In this document: positions 62,612 through 64,000 of the stretch, one piece after another | Layout: each line of letters starts with the position of its first letter | Numbering within the stretch: the stretch's first letter is position 1 | Source: Kocuria rhizophila DC2201 | Lineage (GTDB): Bacteria > Actinomycetota > Actinomycetes > Actinomycetales > Micrococcaceae | DNA: 64,000 nt | Assembly (NCBI RefSeq): GCF_000010285.1 | Contig: NC_010617.1 | Coordinates: 1,302,001-1,366,000, forward strand | Reading direction: 5' to 3' | Notes under the pieces: model-generated | Databases searched by the model: none | What the model was told of the DNA's origin: nothing | Seen by the model: the letters and a program-made list of their open reading frames with translations, nothing else | Translations under genes and position numbers: made by a program

Positions 62612-63406
62612 TCACACCCACTTGAACCACCGGACGGTGGCGGCCCAGCTCAGCACGGCCCACACGGCGAGCACCACGAGGGGCAGCGGGCTCACGGAGC
62701 CCTGCAGGAAGCACTCCCGCAGCACCTCCCCGGCGGCAGAGGACGGCAGCCAGGCCACGAGCCACGCGAGCCAGCCCGGCAGCGCGGTGAGCGGGAAGAC
62801 CACCCCGCCGCCCGCGGCGAGCGCAACCCACACCACGTTGAGCACGGCGAGCGTGGCCTCGGCGCGCAGGGTGCCGGCGATCAGCAGCCCGAGCCCGGTG
62901 AACGCCACCGCCACGAGCACGAGCAGGGGAACGGAGGCGAGCACGGCTCCCGGGGCGGGGTGCCAGTCGAGCCACAACGCCACGGCGGCCACGATGAGGT
63001 ACTGCACGGCGAGCACGGCGAGCACGGCCAGCAGCTTGCCGGCGATCAGCCCGCCGCGTCCCAGGGGGGTGGTGGAGAGGTGGCGCAGCACGCCGTAGCG
63101 CCGGTCGAAGCCCGTCTGGATGCCCTGGCCCGAGAACGCGCTGGAGAGCACGCACAGCACCAGGATCCCGGGCACGGCCACGTCCGCGCGGGACGCGCCG
63201 TCCGTCCGGTAGCCGTCCAGCAGGTCCGTCATGGTCAGGGCCACGAGCGCGAGCACGGGCAGGATCACGAGCAGCAGCAGCTGCTCGCCGTTGCGGATCA
63301 TGGTCACGGCCTCGTAGCGCGCCTGCGCCACCACGCGCCGGGGCAGGGACGCGGCACGACGCCGCTCGGGGACCGCCTCGAGGGCCGGGGCCTGCCGTGC
63401 GCTCAC
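62612..63406 (-). CDS. ABC transporter permease (ABC-2 type)
   Basis: A 264-residue ABC-2 type membrane subunit with six helices, a cytoplasmic N-terminal ~40 residues and the loop FSGQGIQTGFDRRYGVLRHLSTTPLG. It pairs with the ATPase just upstream, overlapping its stop by 4 bp (GTGA). In mycobacteria a similar pair next to ctaA is of unproven substrate, annotated as antibiotic or heme-related export. A GTG start is used. Confidence 0.9.
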   Translation of the reverse strand: MSARQAPALEAVPERRRAASLPRRVVAQARYEAVTMIRNGEQLLLLVILPVLALVALTMTDLLDGYRTDGASRADVAVPGILVLCVLSSAFSGQGIQTGFDRRYGVLRHLSTTPLGRGGLIAGKLLAVLAVLAVQYLIVAAVALWLDWHPAPGAVLASVPLLVLVAVAFTGLGLLIAGTLRAEATLAVLNVVWVALAAGGGVVFPLTALPGWLAWLVAWLPSSAAGEVLRECFLQGSVSPLPLVVLAVWAVLSWAATVRWFKWV

Positions 63407-64000
63407 CGCTCGTCCCTCCCGGCCACGTCCAGGAACACGTCTTCGAGGGAACGGGGTTGCACGCTCAGCGCCTCCGGCAGGGTGTCGTCGCGGGTGGCCC
63501 ACTCGGTCATGACGCGCACCCGGGCGGCGTCGAGCGGGCCGGTGAGGGTCACGGTGCGGTCCCTCACGGTCCACCGGACGTCGTGGAACTCGGGACGCCG
63601 CCACGGGGGGTCGGCGCGCAGCGCGGGCCGCTGCTCCGGGGACAGCGTCACGGTCATCACCAGGGAGGAGTCGCGGCCCGTGCGCACGAGGTCCGTCACG
63701 GTGCCCTGGGCGGCCACGGCGCCGCGGTCCACGATGTAGACGTAGTCGGCGAGCCGGGCGGCGTCGTCCATGAGGTGGGTGGTCAGGATGATGCACGTGC
63801 CCTCGTCCCGCAGCCGCTGCACGAGCTCGAACACGAGCTGGCGGGAGCGGGGGTCGAGCCCGGCCGAGGGCTCGTCCAGGAACAGCACCTCGGGGCGGCC
63901 CACGAGCGCTGCGGCCAGCGCCACGCGCTGGCGCTGGCCGCCGGAGAGCCGCCGGACGGGGGTGTGCGCGAAGGACTGGATGCCCAGCCGTGCCACGAGC
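63403..64000 (-). CDS. ABC transporter ATP-binding protein (N-terminus outside window)
   Basis: The C-terminal part of an ABC ATPase. Visible are the signature LSGGQRQRVALA, Walker B VLFLDEPSAGLD and the H-loop TTHLMDD, followed by a ~90-residue C-terminal domain (VQPRSLEDVFLDVAG) typical of drug or lipid export ATPases. The P-loop lies beyond the window edge. It is the upstream partner of the permease gene. Confidence 0.92.
   Translation of the reverse strand, partial: LVARLGIQSFAHTPVRRLSGGQRQRVALAAALVGRPEVLFLDEPSAGLDPRSRQLVFELVQRLRDEGTCIILTTHLMDDAARLADYVYIVDRGAVAAQGTVTDLVRTGRDSSLVMTVTLSPEQRPALRADPPWRRPEFHDVRWTVRDRTVTLTGPLDAARVRVMTEWATRDDTLPEALSVQPRSLEDVFLDVAGRDER

Overview
This is a 64 kb piece of chromosome from a high-GC (about 70% by eye) Gram-positive actinobacterium. 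Gene content and order (trpC-trpB-trpA-lgt, gltBD, pyk, an ANTAR regulator, polA, rpsA, coaE, uvrB, terC, uvrA, uvrC-rapZ-yvcK-whiA, gap-pgk-tpiA-secG, then tkt-tal-pgi-zwf-opcA-pgl and ctaA/ctaB) match the core chromosome of Actinomycetia. Protein flavour suggests the family Micrococcaceae, possibly a Kocuria-like genus; that assignment is inference from memory, not a search. I see no insertion sequence, prophage, integron or CRISPR array, so this is mostly housekeeping DNA with a few accessory insertions.

Layout. 1-10 kb: end of the tryptophan operon (a TrpC-TrpB fusion cut by the window edge, trpA, lgt), a strong terminator, then glutamate synthase gltB-gltD. 10-19 kb: pyruvate kinase, a tRNA-Leu(CAA) on the minus strand, the PdtaR-like antiterminator, DNA polymerase I, an Eis-like acetyltransferase and ribosomal protein S1. 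19-29 kb: a YigZ/IMPACT protein, a BCCT transporter with a CoaE-like C-terminal domain that overlaps the true coaE, uvrB, and two tandem TerC genes of which only the second carries a yybP-ykoY (Mn2+) riboswitch-like leader. 28-34 kb, mostly minus strand: a SatD-like HTH protein with a small membrane protein, a DUF3516-type Ski2-like helicase, and a metallo-hydrolase coupled to a BASS transporter. 34-37 kb: a MarR regulator and a 14-TM drug exporter. 37-47 kb: uvrA-HAD-plsC-uvrC and rapZ-yvcK-whiA. 46.8-50.6 kb: gap-pgk-tpiA-secG. 50.6-59.1 kb (minus): the pentose-phosphate block tkt-tal-pgi-zwf-opcA-pgl. 59.3-64 kb: ctaB, a DapA-like aldolase, ctaA and an ABC exporter cut by the window end.

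How it works together. Lower glycolysis (gap, pgk, tpiA, pyk) and the pentose-phosphate pathway face each other around a bidirectional terminator downstream of secG. Nucleotide excision repair is unusually complete here: uvrA, uvrB, uvrC and polA lie within 31 kb. Several genes in the window (polA, uvrB, uvrA, yigZ, the helicase, the metallo-hydrolase, the DapA-like gene) have a -10 hexamer 6-7 nt before the start codon and no Shine-Dalgarno, so they are probably translated from leaderless mRNAs. The most unusual item is the BCCT transporter fused to a degenerate dephospho-CoA kinase domain, directly upstream of and overlapping the genuine coaE.
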